Source: Nyssa sinensis
Taxonomy: Eukaryota; Streptophyta; Magnoliopsida; Cornales; Nyssaceae
Length of the DNA stretch: 64,000 bases
Reading direction: 5' to 3'
Assembly (NCBI GenBank): GCA_008638375.1
Contig: CM018048.1
Coordinates: forward strand, 1,628,642-1,692,641
How positions within the stretch are numbered: the first letter of the stretch is position 1; every line of letters starts with the position of its first letter. The notes beneath the pieces are model-generated. The model had not been told where the DNA came from and made no database searches. It saw nothing but the letters and a program-made list of their open reading frames with translations. Below are positions 24,301 through 31,899 of the stretch, piece after piece. The translations under genes and the position numbers were made by a program.

Positions 24301-25639
24301 AGGTGGCTATAAGTGATAGGGGATTTAAACTGAATGGCTTAATAGGATAGTGGGTTTTAAAAGAAAATCAGAAGGGTAAAAAAAAATGTGTATAGTTGAG
24401 TATGTAAAGAACACCAACCATTTTGATATCATGAAATTTAACTATATCAGCACCAAGTAAAAGTCAAAATGAATATAATAAAGGTTCCAAAAAAAAAAAT
24501 CAACAATAACAAGAATGTAACATAATCAGACCCAAAGTCCCACATGAAGTTCCCAAGTGGTTCAAACTCAAAAGTATCACTACCACATGAAGGAAGAGTT
24601 AATGTCCCATAGGTAAGCTGCTCACTGAGCCTCCCTGTAACATTCACATAATATTGATGGAATCTTGTCTAATTGTAAATATGTCTTTCACTGGGTCTTG
24701 GAAACCAACACATGGGTTGCGCTAAAAGTCTAAAACATTATTTGAAGCCCACTTTAGGGTTGCCATACACCTTCTATTCAAACAGTGAATGAATTATGTC
24801 ATCCTAAAACCTTCCAACATATAAAACAAATGTAGAAGTTTTACTCTATGGGCCACCATGTCACATGTTGCATCAGTGCCATAACTACACACAAGTTATT
24901 CATGACCCATTGTCCCAAACATGAAATCTATCATTATGTAATTGCTAAAAAAGTGCCAAATAAATCAAAATAATAAAAGAAAAACAAAAGGGCCGCTGTT
25001 TACGCTTAAATTTCTAACTTCCAGCACTCGAAGTGTGAATGCATATGGATTTATAACTATATGAGTGTGCAGAGCGGGAAGCTTAAAGTGGATTGCAGAT
25101 ATGCTGCTCCCACACCAGAACATAGATTAATATCATCATTTATCAAATATAGTTTAAAGAGTAAGCATTTACCTAACAAACAAAGCTATCAGCAATCCCG
25201 CATTGATATCTTTGGAAACATTAAAACCGAAATTCAGAAACTACTAGATCATACATTCTAATCGTTTTTTTTTAGGCATTCTAATTGTTATAGTTCGAAT
25301 AAATTTCAAGTTAAGAATCCAATAATGCACGAGGGTGTACCGAGAAAACCCTAATCTTGAAATTAAAATAACCACATAATGTTTCTTATTTCCCAACACT
25401 CTTGAATGCAAGTGAGCATTTCTCAAACAGAAATACACAGAATTAACAGTAGAACGAGAATAGCTTCACCGATCAAACAAAATCAGAACTTTCCATATGA
25501 AAATGAGTTAAATAAAGACCTAATTGGGGTTTGATTAAGACAAAGAAGTGCTTACTGAAGGATTTGAAGGATCAGACGGTCGAAGTTGGCTGAAGTTGTG
25601 AGGATCGAAGGAAGGCCAGTCACCTAGCAAAGACCCCAT
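6152..25639 (-). CDS. DDA1: DET1- and DDB1-associated protein 1 (DDA1), split by giant introns
   Basis: Small subunit of the COP10-DET1-DDB1 module of CUL4 ubiquitin ligases; plant DDA1 helps select substrates. There are four exons: 25556-25639 (28 codons from ATG), 20853-20913, 6425-6486 and 6152-6244. All are joined in frame at GT-AG sites and encode 99 aa, the normal plant length. The N-terminus [20 protein letters not shown], the central [13 protein letters not shown], then [20 protein letters not shown] and the Cys/His-containing tail are characteristic of plant DDA1. Intron 1 is 4642 bp, intron 2 is 14,366 bp and intron 3 is 180 bp. Intron 2 contains nested retrotransposons in the opposite orientation to the gene. 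No stop, frameshift or lost splice site was seen. It is an ordinary protein in an exceptionally stretched gene. Whether the long introns are spliced efficiently cannot be seen here. Confidence 0.93.
6282..6312. repeat. (CT)n microsatellite in DDA1 intron 3
   Basis: A pure TC/CT run of about 15 units within the 180-bp last intron of DDA1. Confidence 0.95.
6493..7249. other. DDA1 intron 2, proximal part, no gene seen
   Basis: AT-rich intronic sequence with a short TG run near 6845. No ORF or element boundary was recognised. Confidence 0.5.
7250..9500. repeat. Locally amplified repeat block
   Basis: One sequence unit recurs three to four times in direct orientation. The landmark GCCAATCATTAAATGGGGT lies at about 7446, 8461, 8692 (variant) and 9192. 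TGTAACCCT plus CACCTGTTACC lies at about 7589, 8838 and 9308. ATGAACCC plus GAGACGGG or AAGACAGG lies near 7306, 7826 and 9076. Copies differ by substitutions and truncations, and one is interrupted by the MITE at 7886-8399. A stray copy of that MITE's end (8580-8635) shows that duplication continued after the MITE arrived. No coding sequence is present. Confidence 0.8.
7886..8399. mobile_element. Long-inverted-repeat MITE (family A, copy 1)
   Basis: About 514 bp with inverted ends of about 130 bp. The left end reads ATTATACTGACCTCTCCTAA and continues to CTACTTTACAAAATAATATA. The right end is its reverse complement with scattered differences. Each end contains a roughly 40-bp motif (ACTGACCTCCTTTGAGATTT type) twice in tandem. 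The centre is AT-rich and has no coding capacity. Long inverted ends recall Mutator-type MITEs, but no 9-bp duplication could be confirmed. A second, more decayed copy lies at 55336-55808. Confidence 0.75.
9600..10536 (+). mobile_element. 5' LTR of a decayed Ty3/Gypsy element
   Basis: This stretch immediately precedes a primer-binding-type motif and a gag region. It contains a TATA box in GGCTATAAATACAAGG near 10172 and ends at CCACCCACA. The left boundary is only estimated because no partner LTR is present in the window. It lies in DDA1 intron 2, opposite to the gene. Confidence 0.55.
10540..10556 (+). other. Primer-binding-site-type motif of the Gypsy fragment
   Basis: TGGCGACTCTACCGGGG directly follows the inferred LTR end. 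TGGCG-starting sites with this layout follow 5' LTRs of many plant Gypsy elements. It fixes the element's orientation as plus. Confidence 0.6.
10571..11323 (+). pseudogene. Gypsy gag, N-terminal part (before the LINE)
   Basis: Degenerate gag reading frame with several stops. Recognisable text includes LQAMQQT and a stretch ending in [18 protein letters not shown] at 11338, the start of the Retrotrans_gag domain. A C run followed by an A run (11022-11051) marks slippage. The reading resumes at 17539 beyond the inserted LINE. Confidence 0.75.
11313..11323. repeat. Target-site duplication, 5' copy of the LINE
   Basis: AAGAAGGGCAG, identical to 17528-17538. Removing the segment between the copies reconnects the gag sequence in register. 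Confidence 0.9.
11504..13783 (+). CDS. LINE ORF1 protein (DUF4283 nucleic-acid-binding type)
   Basis: 759 aa. The first ATG follows an in-frame TAG three codons upstream. Residues ~165-345 resemble the DUF4283 domain of plant L1 ORF1 proteins: a [12 protein letters not shown] start, WALKKWGIQ, then WTPSG and [12 protein letters not shown]. This domain is thought to bind the element's RNA. The rest is low in structure: basic around residues 420-510, acidic at ~525-600. I saw no CCHC zinc knuckle, unlike many plant L1 ORF1 proteins. It would form the ribonucleoprotein with ORF2. No frameshift or internal stop. Confidence 0.85.
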   Translation: MFAQIEEKSFEIVRESEAKGELLQIIERGPGVVRRLWVLRWELDWLCITLEQFSSGKRRVFFPLGLHGRDRSLILWKGSNHRGNFMRIEGRSHLGTRRLFLPEDQSNGGWAIYAKAFRSMGLADQRPLMTQKRSFLEVCRIQDWPSEPVMVESRSVNASVDLEVSMGSCGSRLNYLRRCLVGRFGDLNSPVPDRVKIHRWALKKWGIQAGLKVLDLNGAWFLFELPSEEEAIRIFNKRNWSFEGLTMTLHPWTPSGCCSRSEDSRLTWIRFMGLPAFLWSTDVFRAMGDRCGSFVTLDRDTVERRHLRWARVLVRGRTEDIPASLRIKCGKWSFDIPIWSEAGPTCSEDDSRRPEVAAGRDTDREAVVGVHASRARQWHNTHVRDDPRGHHRSPALSTGSDNSNFKFLCARKGKRRDGKIPEVRRETGLAFPSNNRYGLGLGHLQMFRRGLGYQGRPRVYPKKQRSQQSFKAQVGNSLKAQTRSYFQGRTEAAQAARGRPSSGRLSHQTDLVIRMPESQAQGDGDRASDAEDDAAMEEGAKKPALGSDKGKEKEGLQAAIIPVDDISEGQASDHSDMLDEKEFLQYLESSSCKDVCPNTWGAGCSFAAEMELQSVQDRSSEQGDTMVVQQGETFLNLEDYNPLAVILPEVNTISEAHSTELICPQQQITEGWVLRKLGKISKILGVPCVGYEDRLMDLFREIMLCNSPPRPCTNSGSTEKAKEDKSVKRMRRVMKELSCSVNYGGSKQPEALVEGIERF
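13797..17438 (+). CDS. LINE ORF2: endonuclease-reverse transcriptase
   Basis: 1213 aa, uninterrupted. Domain order: an exonuclease-endonuclease-phosphatase domain (residues 1-~235) with SWNVRGL (N9), QETKM (E38), GGDFN and SDHHPI; then reverse transcriptase (~455-730) with [33 protein letters not shown] and FADD (F691-D694); then a C-terminal zf-RVT region (~1040-1120) with [18 protein letters not shown]. No RNase H domain follows. The protein nicks target DNA and primes reverse transcription there. All catalytic motifs look intact, so activity is possible. Translation must restart or reinitiate across the 13-bp gap after ORF1. Confidence 0.95.
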   Translation: MNLKILSWNVRGLNDPDKRAVIKGLLQEWRPAIICFQETKMESISRRVVRSIWGSRWVKWTALAAQGTAGGILVAWDSRLVNCLEHKVGAFTVSCKFTLISNSLVWGFCGVYGPVVDGVRSLLWNELQSSLSSWNVPWCLGGDFNVVRSPDERSGRGRLTGAMRNFNEFINSQSLVDLPMEGGIYTWSRGGNQLGMSRLDRFMVSINWEDDFPGISQKCLPRLCSDHHPIMLHCGGFNAGKSPFRFENMWLEYEGFVDMVRTWWNSYMVVGTPSYCIAKKLKLLKKDLREWNRDVFGSVQERKKALLQKLMDFDKEEQQGSLTDEKRTEREGLKGQIGQVLKLEEISWRQKSRAIWLKEGDRNTKFFHRMASSHYRKNRISSIVINDQVINEEEPIRRGISDFYSSLYTEPCSWRPGVEDILLNRLNRDEALNLEIPFLEDEVVSALEACNGDKAPGPDGFTMAFFKSCWDVVKEDVMAVFGSFYREGGFERSLNASFIALIPKKEGASSIKDFRPISLVSSVYKLIAKVLSLRLKKVMGSIISSSQNAFVEGRQILDAALIANECIDARLNQKLKGLVCKLDIEKAFDHVNWSFLMGMLDKMGFGVKWRRWIQSCITTVSFSVLVNGSPAGFFRSSRGLRQGDPLSPFLFVIAMEALSGFMTRAEDVGLIKGFRVGIRGSEGAAISHLLFADDTIIFCGSSVRQLRFVRCILVCFEAVSGLRINLAKSSITPVGPVQDLDILASVLGCKVEFLPLVYLGLPLGAKARSIRIWDPVVKRFQSKLAGWKGQLLSKGGRLTLLKSSLANLPTYFMSLFPVPKTVSRRLEKLQRDFLWGHDGDRRKLHLVAWEKIKKPVFLGGLGVQDLRIFNKALLGKWLWKFGESDRMLWRQIIVSKYGCEDGGWCSCAVGGPKGCGLWGYIREDWRNFKDRCSFVIGTGSRVKFWDDVWIGGEALKVRFPMVYSLACDKAAWASEYMERIGNQFTWSPRFRRDFHDWELEEVSSFICHISQFRVRGGIEDKRVWMPDKKSFSVSSFYKSMCGSAILPFPWKIIWHSKAPPKASFFVWEASWNAISTADNLKKRGFSLASRCYLCRNNEERMNHVLIHCHYSWSCWNLIFGLFGFSWVMPGSVKDLMLAWTGCNLPKESRRIWNLAPICLLWCIWRERNNRIFEDQELSTPYFKDVFLRLLFFWAKEASPVNVSSFVSFLGSLR
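17528..17538. repeat. Target-site duplication, 3' copy of the LINE
   Basis: AAGAAGGGCAG directly after the LINE A run. The first two A's may belong to either the tail or the duplication. Confidence 0.9.
17539..18165 (+). pseudogene. Gypsy gag, C-terminal part (after the LINE)
   Basis: Continues the gag interrupted at 11323: [17 protein letters not shown], then with stops and shifts [36 protein letters not shown] and [18 protein letters not shown]. These are typical Retrotrans_gag segments. Homology fades after about 18165. No zinc knuckle, pol or 3' LTR follows, so the element was truncated before or after the LINE inserted. Confidence 0.8.
18166..18789. other. DDA1 intron 2 sequence, no gene seen
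   Basis: AT-rich; no recognised element or frame. Confidence 0.45.
18790..18925 (-). mobile_element. LINE 3'-end fragment (5'-truncated)
   Basis: On the minus strand this ends in ATTACACTTTACCTATCAAAA, close to the 3' terminus (CTTACTTATC-A run) of the full-length LINE. It is probably a short dead-on-arrival copy of a related L1, reading with DDA1. Confidence 0.5.
18934..20284 (+). mobile_element. Tandem TRIM array (three short LTRs)
   Basis: Short LTRs of about 70 bp, starting TGTTAG or TGTTGAG and ending TAACA, occur at 18934-19007 and 19181-19251, with a truncated third at 20244-20284. The first two are followed by sequences like the initiator-Met tRNA primer site (TAATATCAGAGCTC at 19008; TGGTATTAAAACC at 19252). 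The second and third are preceded by purine tracts (GTGAGGGAAGG and GTGAGGGGGA). That LTR-PBS-internal-PPT-LTR plan in a few hundred bases defines a TRIM. The first internal segment is 173 bp. The second is 992 bp because foreign DNA (about 19390-20210) sits in it. Confidence 0.75.
19390..20210. other. Unclassified insertion inside the TRIM array
   Basis: About 820 bp with a 20-base A run near 19820 and a TTTTATAG-like motif. Its ends were not resolved and no protein homology is visible. Confidence 0.35.
20285..20852. other. DDA1 intron 2, distal part, no gene seen
   Basis: AT-rich sequence leading to the splice donor of DDA1 exon 2. Confidence 0.45.
20914..23100. other. DDA1 intron 1, distal part
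   Basis: No gene recognised. A diverged direct repeat (GATGGTCAAATCTGATTGTAC near 22382; GATGGCCAGATCTGATCGTGC near 22540) hints at an old mobile fragment. Confidence 0.4.
23101..23848. repeat. 376-bp tandem duplication
   Basis: Copy 1 starts at 23101 (CCTAAATGTTGCC) and copy 2 at 23477. They are nearly identical over about 370 bp, with only a handful of substitutions seen by eye. The join reads ATTCATTCCCTAAATG. It lies in DDA1 intron 1 and has no coding potential. It is a recent local duplication. Confidence 0.92.
23849..25555. other. DDA1 intron 1, proximal part, no gene seen
   Basis: AT-rich intronic DNA; no element boundaries were found. Confidence 0.45.
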
Positions 25640-26426
25640 CGATGGAAGGCTGTTTTTTCAGTAGAAGATTCGAGACAGAGAGAGAAGAATGCCGCTGTTT
25701 AATCATACAGATATACAAGCGTTACAGAGTTGCAAAGATAGGTGGGTTAAGTGGCTTTGGCAGGACCATTTATAGTGGATGAAAAGGAAAATTAAATTTA
25801 GAAAATTGAAAATGTTGACTGTAATCAGACGCGCATCAAACTTTCTATTTTACATACGTATATATTGATCTTATCTATGCAAAATACTCCTAAAGCTGGC
25901 TTCGATTGGAAAAGTTGGAAGAAATAACAGAGGTTCATTTGAGATGGCAAACTCCACTTTTTTCACACGTATAAACCAAGTTTGACATTCAACATATCGC
26001 TCATCTGCTAAATAAAAGTATAGTGAGACGGTACTAAGATGAAATGGAAGTACCATGTTACTTCTACTATAATGTTAGCATTGAAGTGAATTCACATGAG
26101 TTCACAAAAATAACACATTATAATAACAATGATACAATACTATTATTTCATTTTATTTTTTTCTCAACATATGTACTTACCTGTTAGAATTTTCTCCCCG
26201 CTTGTCAATGTACTCAAAAAATTAAAAAGTATTTTTCACAAACAAAATCAAAGAACATCTCATTTTTATTCATTAGTTACTCAAATATAAAATAAATATT
26301 ACATTATTCTTTCATCTTCTCATGTACTTCTTAGTAACGAATGTTTTTTTCTCTCATTTCTACTCATAAGCCAAGCAAGTGGAGTTCAGATCAATGGATC
26401 CCACTAACTTTGAACCAAAAAGTATA
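25640..26426. other. DDA1 5' UTR and promoter region
   Basis: Upstream of the DDA1 start codon on the minus strand, bounded by the large Gypsy element at 26427. A purine-rich GAGACAGAGAGAGAAG tract at about 25672-25688 lies in the likely 5' UTR. Confidence 0.5.
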
Positions 26427-27019
26427 TGATGTACCATAAAATGACAGCCTAACCCAAGCTTGACACATGTATATGAGTTATTTCATGTGCAGGTCAGGAA
26501 ATGACACAAAGCTATTCAAACCTAACAACCACGGGAATCAAGATGTCCCTTGATCAAAATGGCACAAACCTTTCCTCCATATCAGAGAGATCGAAGTACG
26601 TATCTAGAGGAGTCCCGAGCTGATCACCGCCTTACATGCTCTACCGACCTTAGAATAAGGAAACAGAATACAACATGGAAACTGTTATTCTTAGATATCT
26701 TCTGATCCTTACTCTTGCAGGGAGCAGAGCTCAATATGGCAATTGTCATCTTTGGATATCGTAAAATTCCAATCTTTACGACTCCAAATCCTAATCAACT
26801 TAAGAGATCCGCAACCTATAAATACAATCCTTAGGTGCACTTTTCAATTACGCTCATTCAATTATTTTTAGTTATGGTCTTTCTTTTACTTTCACTAATT
26901 TTATCATCAAAGCGGCTACAACCGGAGCCAACCTCTGTGGCCCTTCTAATCTATCTCTTTTTGAGTTCTTAACAGAAGACGAAGGGCGAAAGCCCCACTG
27001 ATTAGAAAGTGCAACATCA
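26427..27019 (+). repeat. 5' LTR of the Tat-like element
   Basis: 593 bp from TGATGTACCATAAAATG to GCAACATCA; the ends TGATG/CATCA are inverted repeats. It aligns with 38248-38710 over the first ~460 bp. A TATA-type motif (CTATAAATACAATC) lies near 26818. Confidence 0.88.
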
Positions 27020-27022
27020 GTT

Positions 27023-27040
27023 TGGCACCTTTTGTGAAAA
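27023..27040 (+). other. Primer-binding-site remnant
   Basis: TGGCACCTTTTGTGAAAA two to three bases after the LTR end. Plant Gypsy elements often have a TGGCGCC-type site here; the CpG appears to have decayed to CA. Confidence 0.55.
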
Positions 27041-27269
27041 ACGAAAATCATTTCTTATTAAGTTTCTTCTTCAACAGCAACAGCTTCTTTGTCTTTTTCT
27101 TCTAACAAGACGATAGCTCCCAACCGTCGTCCAAGAAAAAGTTCTCAAACCTCCGAAACCAGCCTCCTGCTGGAAGAGGAAGGAGGTAAGCATCCAACCA
27201 CTTACAACAATAATTTGATCGAATTCAACGACAGTCCGATCAAATGCAAGAACAGCTCAACACTATGTC

Positions 27270-27274
27270 ACAAG
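27270..27274. repeat. 5-bp target-site duplication (ACAAG), left copy
   Basis: ACAAG precedes the inserted LTR element and recurs at 29514-29518. It proves insertion by an LTR-type integrase. Confidence 0.9.
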
Positions 27275-28070
27275 TGATGCTAACCTTGCCAAGAATAACG
27301 AGACCCGTCAACGAAATAAGAATCCAAGATCGTTCTACAATCAGATCTGAATGGAAGACCTTGACCCATTGTTTACGACGAACAAGAACCTCGGTATATA
27401 TATGACCTCAACCCGTTGCTTAGTGCGAAACAAGAACCTTGGTATAAGGAAGATGCCACAAACGGTGGTGGAAATCCGTTTGATAAGTCGTTGGTGAACG
27501 CCACGGAAAATCCCGATAAGTTCGGATAGTTCTTCAAAGAACTATAGAGAAAATACTCTTACAATTTTACTCAATAATTCATCATCTGTCTTCTAAATGC
27601 GGCTACAAGTTCTTTTTAAAACATTCTACGAAACCCTAGGGCCGAATAAGGCCTACATTAAATAAAAGATATGGGCTAAACAATTTCAGGCCCAAAACAT
27701 CCTAAACTACCAACTAAAATAATAAAAGAAAGCCACTAATTAAGTTAGAATTTCGCGCAACCAAAAAAAGTCATCAATGTAGGTATAGAAACTTGAAACC
27801 CGATTTTGACCTTGATGTAGCCTGAATCTCAGAAACCTCAAAACATGAAAGTTGTAGAACTATTCATTGGCTTTCCTTAGCATCTTGAATCATCTCAATC
27901 GAAGCTCCGATGAGAGAGTTATTCATATATTACGATGTGACGTCGAATCTATACGAAAATCACCCAACTAGCGTTTTTGTGCACTTAACTTCTTAGCTTT
28001 CGACCTTGTGATTGGCCCATCTAGAACTTGTAAAGGATCTTTAAGACTCGGTCCACCATTGTGCCCATCA
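27275..28070 (-). repeat. Downstream (3') LTR of the nested element
   Basis: 796 bp, direct repeat of 28720-29513. Confidence 0.9.
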
Positions 28071-28150
28071 TTCCCCTTCTCTTCAAAAGGATTCGTCCTT
28101 GAATCTTTAAGACTCGATCCGTCATGGTGCCCATCATTCCCCCTCTCCTC
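28041..28150. repeat. 66-bp duplication of LTR end plus purine tract
   Basis: TTAAGACTCG...GTGCCCATCATTCCCC occurs at 28041-28077 and again at 28107-28143. On the minus strand this is a second purine tract/LTR-start junction just inside the true one. Confidence 0.75.
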
Positions 28151-28700
28151 AAAAAGATTCGACCACGAATCATCACCTGCATCAAAGGGAGAAATATATA
28201 TATATATATATATATTTTATGTTTTGTGAACTCTCTCTGTTTTTTTTTTTTTTTTAACAGCACCCCTTGAATATGTCCTTTTTTTTTTTTTGGTACTATT
28301 TTCTCTCTTTTTTGTCAAGAAATGGGGCTTACTGCTAAAGTGAAAAAAAAAAAAAAAGAAAAGAAGAGAAAAACAAGGTCAAGAAAGACGGCTGGCAACA
28401 GAACAGGAAAGGAAAAGAGAAAGAAAAAAAAATCAAAAAAAAGAAAAGGCAACTTTGACCTAACGGCTGGGAAGGGAAGAGAGAGAAAAGAAAGAAAAAA
28501 GAGTTGGGCTGCAGCGCAGGAAAAAAAAGCAAAACAGAAGCGGCGACTGGACAGAACCAAACATGCAGCGTAGAATTTTTTTTTTTTTTTTTTGGAGAAC
28601 CAGTGTCGCACTGTAGGGCTGTTGTGGCACAATCTTTTTTTTTTTCAAGGATAATAATCAAACGCAAGAATTAAAAGGATAGATTAGACCTGATTTGTAG

Positions 28701-28717
28701 TCTGAGCTCTGATGCCA
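28701..28717 (-). other. Primer-binding site of the nested element
   Basis: TGGCATCAGAGCTCAGA on the minus strand, two bases after the LTR end. It matches the plant initiator-Met tRNA complement (TGGTATCAGAGC) with one mismatch in twelve. Confidence 0.75.
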
Positions 28718-28719
28718 AA

Positions 28720-29513
28720 TGATGTGAACCTCGCTAAGAATAACGAGACCCGTCAACGAAATAAAAATCTAAGATCGTTCTACAATCAGATCTGAATGGA
28801 AGAACTCAACCCGTTGTTTACGACAAACAAGAACCTCGGTATATATATGACCTTAACCCGTTGCTTAGTGCGAAACAAGAACCTTGGTATAAGGAAGATG
28901 CCACAAACGGTGGTGGCAATCTGTTTGATAAATTGTTGATGAACGCCACGAGAAATCCTGATAAGTTCGGATAGTTCTTCAAAGAACTGTAGAGAAAATA
29001 CTCTCACAATTTGCTCAATAATTCATCATCTGTCTTCTAAATGCGGCTACAAGTTCTTTTTAAAACATTCTATGAAACCCTAGGGCAGAATAAGGCCTAC
29101 ATTAAATAAAAGATATGGGCTAAATAATTTCAAGCCCAAAACATCCTAAACTACCAACTAAAATAATAAAAGAAATCCACTAATTAAGTTAGAATTTCGC
29201 GCAACCAAAAAAAGTCATCAATGTAGGTACAGAAACTTGAAACCCGATTTTGACCTTGATGCAGCCTAAATCTCGGAAACCTCAAAACATGAAAGTTGTA
29301 GAAATATTCCTTGGCTTTCCTTAGCATCTTGAATCATCTCAATCGGAGCTCAGATGAGAGAGTTATTCCTAGATTACAATGTGACGTCAAAACTATACAA
29401 AAATCACCCAACTAGCGTTTTTGGCACTTAACTTCTTAGCTCTCGACCTTATGATTGGCCCATCTGAAACTTGTAAAGGGTCTTTAAAACTCGGTCCACC
29501 ATTGTGCCCATCA
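28720..29513 (-). repeat. Upstream (5') LTR of the nested element
   Basis: 794 bp, ending TTCACATCA on the minus strand next to the primer site. Confidence 0.9.
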
Positions 29514-29518
29514 ACAAG

Positions 29519-31120
29519 CCCTGGCCTCCTTGGCCTAGAATTAGCAGAGCAATGTCCCTCATCCTCCTACCAATGTTGCTAATGAAAAGGCTCAGCCTCC
29601 TGCTACCACCATTGGAGGAAGACCTCCCAACGTGCAGTCGGTGCACCCCCATGGTACCACTCACCTAGGAGCTGACCCCCAAACTTCAACCGCAGTAGGG
29701 AGAAGGATGTCTACATTTTATCTTACTGTCCACTACCAAAGCAGGACAAAGATCCCAACTCTAGCAACTTCGGGGGTAGATCCAGCACCGCCGGAGTATC
29801 AACCTCCATCGACACGTGCTTTTCCGGTCCAAAAAGGGTAGCATCCTCCTACCACCATTGGACAAAATCATCCCTTGAATATAGGTGGTGAAGTTGCAAG
29901 GCAGGGCCAACAGTAGGGCCCAAATCCATAACCAATTCTGCCCAGATTTTCACTAAGAACGGAGGAGATAGCGGACTCCATGGAACAAACTATCTTCACC
30001 AGAGGAACCCACGTCCCTCCAGAGTAAGATGAACTGGGAAAGCTACTCGGGAGGTTTTCCACGCCATTCACTCTCATCATAATGGTAGAAGAGCGATCGA
30101 AGAAATTTGTTGTCCCAAAGTTCACCCTTTATGACGAGTTTGAGGACCTCGGAGACTATCTCTCCCCCTATCAACATACCATGGCTCTGCATAGGGCTAC
30201 CGACGCCTTCATGTGCCTCACCTTCGTAACAAGCGTCAAAGGTACCATTCTGAAGTGGTTCCACAGCCTCCCTTAGGAGTCGATCACCAACTTCTACTGA
30301 GCCTAGTAGGTAGTTTCTTGATCGATTCCTGATTCAGCAGGAAACTAAGAAAATGGCCAAAATTCCTACTAACTATAAAGTAGACAAATGAGGAGTCACT
30401 TCGGGAGTACGTTGCTCGCTTCAATGCCGAGCTCACAGAAATAACGAATTGTAGCCTGAGCTTCTTGGTGGCAACCCTCACCTCTGGTCTAGGCCTAGAC
30501 ATTTTCAAGATTCTTTGACAAAAAATCCCCTTATAGACATGGCAGTACTTATGGAATGGGCACAAAAATACATAAACCTGGAGGCTACGAAGATATCCTT
30601 CCGAAAAGCCAAAGAGCGAGCTCAAAATGACGATTCACATCCAAACGAGGGACTCTAGCACAACCAAGAAGAGGGTCAGAAGTCTTGACAAGATAGCGGC
30701 ACCCAAAACTCAAAACAACCCTAACCCTAGAAGTTATGGAAAGTTCACACCTCTAAATGCCTCCCTCACTCACATACTCCAGCAGGTACAAATGCGTGAG
30801 GACTTGAGGTGGCCAGAGCCATTGAAGAGCAGTCCTAACTCTAGGGATCAAAGCAAATATTGTGACTTTCATAAAGACTATGAGCATACCACTGATGAAT
30901 GTAGAGCCCTCAAGCAAGAGATTGAATAGCTCATCAAAAGAGGGCGACGACAGGAGTTCATCCGGCAAGACGGGAGGCAAAACCCCCGTAATGACAGGCC
31001 ACAGCAAAGGAGACAAGAGCAGAGGCCTGAACAGAGGGAGGCTAAGAATGAACAACCACGCTAGAACAATCAGGTCATTTTTGTCCTCCATGTTGACAAC
31101 GTAATGACAAGGATGTCTAA
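29519..31120 (+). pseudogene. Gag of the Tat-like element
   Basis: Resumes after the nested element. The Retrotrans_gag domain is readable as PKFTLYDEFEDLGDYLSPYQ, FVTSVKGTILKWFHSLP, then REYVARFNAELTE, and further on YCDFHKDYEHTTDECRALKQ, a zinc-knuckle-like Cys/His segment. Stops and frame changes interrupt it (for example after HSLP at about 30276 and through 30290-30400). The first part of gag lies at 27041-27269, before the insertion. Several stops are CAG or CAA turned to TAG or TAA. Confidence 0.85.
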
Positions 31121-31179
31121 CCGAGCCAGGAAAGTGATATGCTCGGGAGGCAAAGGCAGGGCCTAACATCCTTCAGATC

Positions 31180-31626
31180 TCGACCATTGAAAAAAGGCCG
31201 AAACCCGCACCATAGATCTAGTTCTTAGAGTTGGACCTTAGTGGAGTACATTGTCCTCACAGTGATGCCTTCGTCATCTCACGCTAGATCGCCAATTTTG
31301 AGATCAGGCGAGTTCTTGTAGAAACGGAAAGCTCTACCAATGTATTGTTTTATGAGCCCTTTAAGCACATGAGGCTCAGCCTCAATGACATCAAGGCCAC
31401 CACCGTAGTAATAGCAGGATTCGATGGGAACCTCAACACCCTATTGGGCAAAATAGACCTCCTGACCACAACAGGAGAGGGGGATGGTCAAAAGACGTTG
31501 ATATCTGAGTATATGGTCCTTAACTCTAAAGTCCTCCTACAACATCATCATCAGAAGACCTTGGCCCCACCAGATAGGAGCGGTCACTTCGACCCTCCAT
31601 CAATGCCTAAAATATATTCAGAATGA
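31180..31626 (+). pseudogene. Aspartic protease region of the Tat-like element
   Basis: The segment VISRIANFEIRRVLVET (stop within), then SSTNVLFYEPFKHMRLSLND, matches the retroviral-type protease. The catalytic Asp-Thr-Gly position reads Glu-Thr-Glu (31321-31329), so it would be inactive. Confidence 0.7.
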
Positions 31627-31899
31627 CAAGGTCTACTCCATCAGGGGCTGCTAGCTGACATCACGAGACTGTCATGCTCTCGCGTTGAAAGAGAAACCCC
31701 CAAATAGCAATCACAGCATCCTCGTGAAGGAGGAAGCCTTGCACCTTTAGACTTTCACGAGACAGAGAAGTGTCCTTTCGAGATTGATGAGCCATTAAGT
31801 CCTAAGGGAATGGACAGCGTGGCCAAACCGATGGAGGACCCTATCAAAGTGTTCGTCTACTCTGAAGGGGGAGGTCAATACTTATAGATTGGCTCAGAT

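Larger units (their letters stand above)
27275..29513 (-). mobile_element. Non-autonomous LTR element nested in Gypsy gag
   Basis: 2239 bp with two LTRs (27275-28070 and 28720-29513) around a 649-bp internal region. The LTRs run TGATG...CATCA. Orientation is minus: a primer site like initiator-Met tRNA (TGGCATCAGAGC, 28717-28706) follows the upstream LTR, and a purine tract (AAGAGAAGGGGAA) precedes the downstream LTR at 28071. ACAAG flanks both sides. The internal region is mostly A- or T-rich and encodes no gag or pol. It is larger than a classical TRIM; LARD/SMART-like is a loose label. Eight differences were counted in ~150 aligned LTR bases. Confidence 0.9.

Noticed and set aside
28315..28667. 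Lys-rich or Phe/Leu-rich frames on both strands
   Set aside because: They are translations of homopurine/homopyrimidine DNA inside the non-autonomous LTR element, with no domain.
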